From positions 45,413,565 through 45,477,564 of the forward strand of contig OZ010599.1 in the NCBI GenBank assembly GCA_963932145.1: a stretch of 64,000 nucleotides of DNA, written 5' to 3'. This DNA comes from Acanthosepion lycidas. Lineage: Eukaryota > Mollusca > Cephalopoda > Sepiida > Sepiidae. The position numbers and the translations under genes are program-made. Positions 63,159 through 64,000 of this stretch are shown one piece after another; the first letter of the stretch is position 1, and every line of letters begins with the position of its first letter. The notes beneath the pieces are model-generated. The model saw only the letters and a program-made list of their open reading frames with translations, did no database searches and was not told where the DNA came from.

Positions 63159-63400
63159 TTAATGTTAATATAATGTCAACGTCAGACGTTTCGGTCTAAT
63201 AAACCATCTTCAGGACATATTCATAAAATATAATTAACATTATCAATTCAACATGACAAAGACGATGGACATAAGAACAAGACTTATCCAAACAGATAAC
63301 TGAAAGTTTTATATGATCAGCGTTCCGTTTAAACATGGTCATGTTGTCTAATATTATTAGACCAAAACGTCCAACGTTGACATTATATTAACATTAAAAC
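63156..63400. mobile_element. Inverted-repeat element containing a hammerhead
   Basis: The outer arms GTTTTAATGTTAATATAATG plus TCAACGT (63156-63182) and their inverse (63374-63400) enclose about 190 bp. The hammerhead lies on the minus strand just inside the left arm, and a decayed inverse copy (GGTCTAATAATATTAG and CGTTTT in inverse) lies inside the right arm. A TA array borders the left side. Confidence 0.7.
63173..63218 (-). ncRNA. Hammerhead ribozyme candidate with complete core
   Basis: On the minus strand: ATGTC (stem I), CTGAAGA (63213-63207), stem II GGTTT ATT AGACC with one G-U, GAAA (63192-63189), a stem III of AC and GT around GTCTGAC, T (63178) as cleavage base, GACAT (stem I). 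All invariant bases are present. Confidence 0.6.
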
Positions 63401-63481
63401 AGCATAATTGCATATAAGGATTTTTGTTTGTTTTTTCCGTATATTTTTCTTCATACTGTCGGATCTATATCCATATATTTG

Positions 63482-63483
<2 letters not shown>

Positions 63484-63553
<70 letters not shown>

Positions 63554-63700
63554 CATGTATCTCATCCATATATATATAAATATATATAGATAGATATATG
63601 TATAAATATGAATAGATATATAGATATATCTATAAATATAGATAGATATATGTATAAGTATTTCATATATACATATACATATATATGTGTGTATGAAGTA
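63484..63700. repeat. (TA)n, (GATA)/(TATG) microsatellites
   Basis: Long TA run to 63546, then mixed TATA, GATA and ATATG units. Tyr/Ile-rich frames here are artefacts. Confidence 0.95.
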
Positions 63701-64000
63701 TATGTATATGCATTATCTATATGTATTACATACTTATTTTTGTATAGTTATGTGTATCTCCAATATATATATATATGTGCATCTAAGACTTTACAAGTAT
63801 ATATGTACAGATTATTTTGGTACAGGAATATTGCACCTTACTAAAAAGCAATTAACAAGTGTTCTATCTCACTAGAACATCAACATTATCCTGAAATCAA
63901 ATTCTAGCAATTGTTTACCTAAAGTAAACTTGCTATTATTTCAGCCACCAAGCAGAGTATAAATATAATATTAAATCTACCAGGTTTAATCAGTGTTATA
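63700..64000. other. No recognised feature
   Basis: AT-rich end of the window. Confidence 0.4.

Overview
The window is AT-rich metazoan DNA (roughly 30 to 35% GC by eye). It has dozens of long (TA)n, (TG)n, (GA)n and (GATA)n microsatellites, several families of tRNA-derived SINEs, many 5'-truncated LINE tails and decayed mariner transposons. The SINE with a tRNA-like head, a body containing CCCTTGGGAAAGGTATGAAT and a tail ending GCACATAACTGACTG, together with this repeat spectrum, points to a coleoid cephalopod, most likely an octopus. This is inference from repeat style; no species-diagnostic gene is present.

Protein-coding content is nearly nil. The only host-gene signal I can defend is one candidate internal exon at 53808-54040 (+). 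It has a pyrimidine tract plus TTGCAG acceptor, 77 open codons and a GGAG|GTAAGT donor. If real, the right part of the window is intron of a plus-strand gene. Nearly all other recognisable coding sequence belongs to transposons.

Layout. 0-2 kb: two adjacent mariner fossils. 2-8 kb: microsatellites, a purine tract and one GC-raised patch. 8-23 kb: a LINE tail, an inverted-repeat element, SINEs, a pogo-like HTH remnant and LINE tails. 23-29 kb: ribozyme-like repeats in TA arrays, a mariner MITE and a large foldback. 29-39 kb: SINEs, a 1.3 kb LINE reverse transcriptase fragment, a well-preserved mariner fossil and several LINE tails. 39-44 kb: a perfect 70 bp MITE palindrome, two inverted-repeat elements, a 5S rRNA/tRNA chimeric SINE and a LINE tail. 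44.5-47.6 kb: a mariner fossil whose catalytic region has expanded into 77 tandem 34 bp units. 48 kb: a probable LTR fossil. 51-57 kb: LINE tails, two more mariner fossils, the candidate exon, a second 5S chimeric SINE and an almost ideal hammerhead motif. 57-64 kb: a hammerhead repeat, a pogo-type MITE, a pyrimidine tract, TA arrays and inverted-repeat elements.

Three observations stand out. First, the 2.6 kb minisatellite is an amplified segment of a mariner transposase gene. Second, several unrelated-looking repeats carry hammerhead-ribozyme cores (CTGANGA, stem, GAAAC) and almost all abut TA microsatellites, as expected for Penelope-like or retrozyme-like elements. Third, two oppositely oriented copies of a chimeric SINE join a full 5S rRNA to a tRNA-like head and the body of the local SINE family. 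No operons, CRISPR arrays or functional cellular RNA genes were seen.
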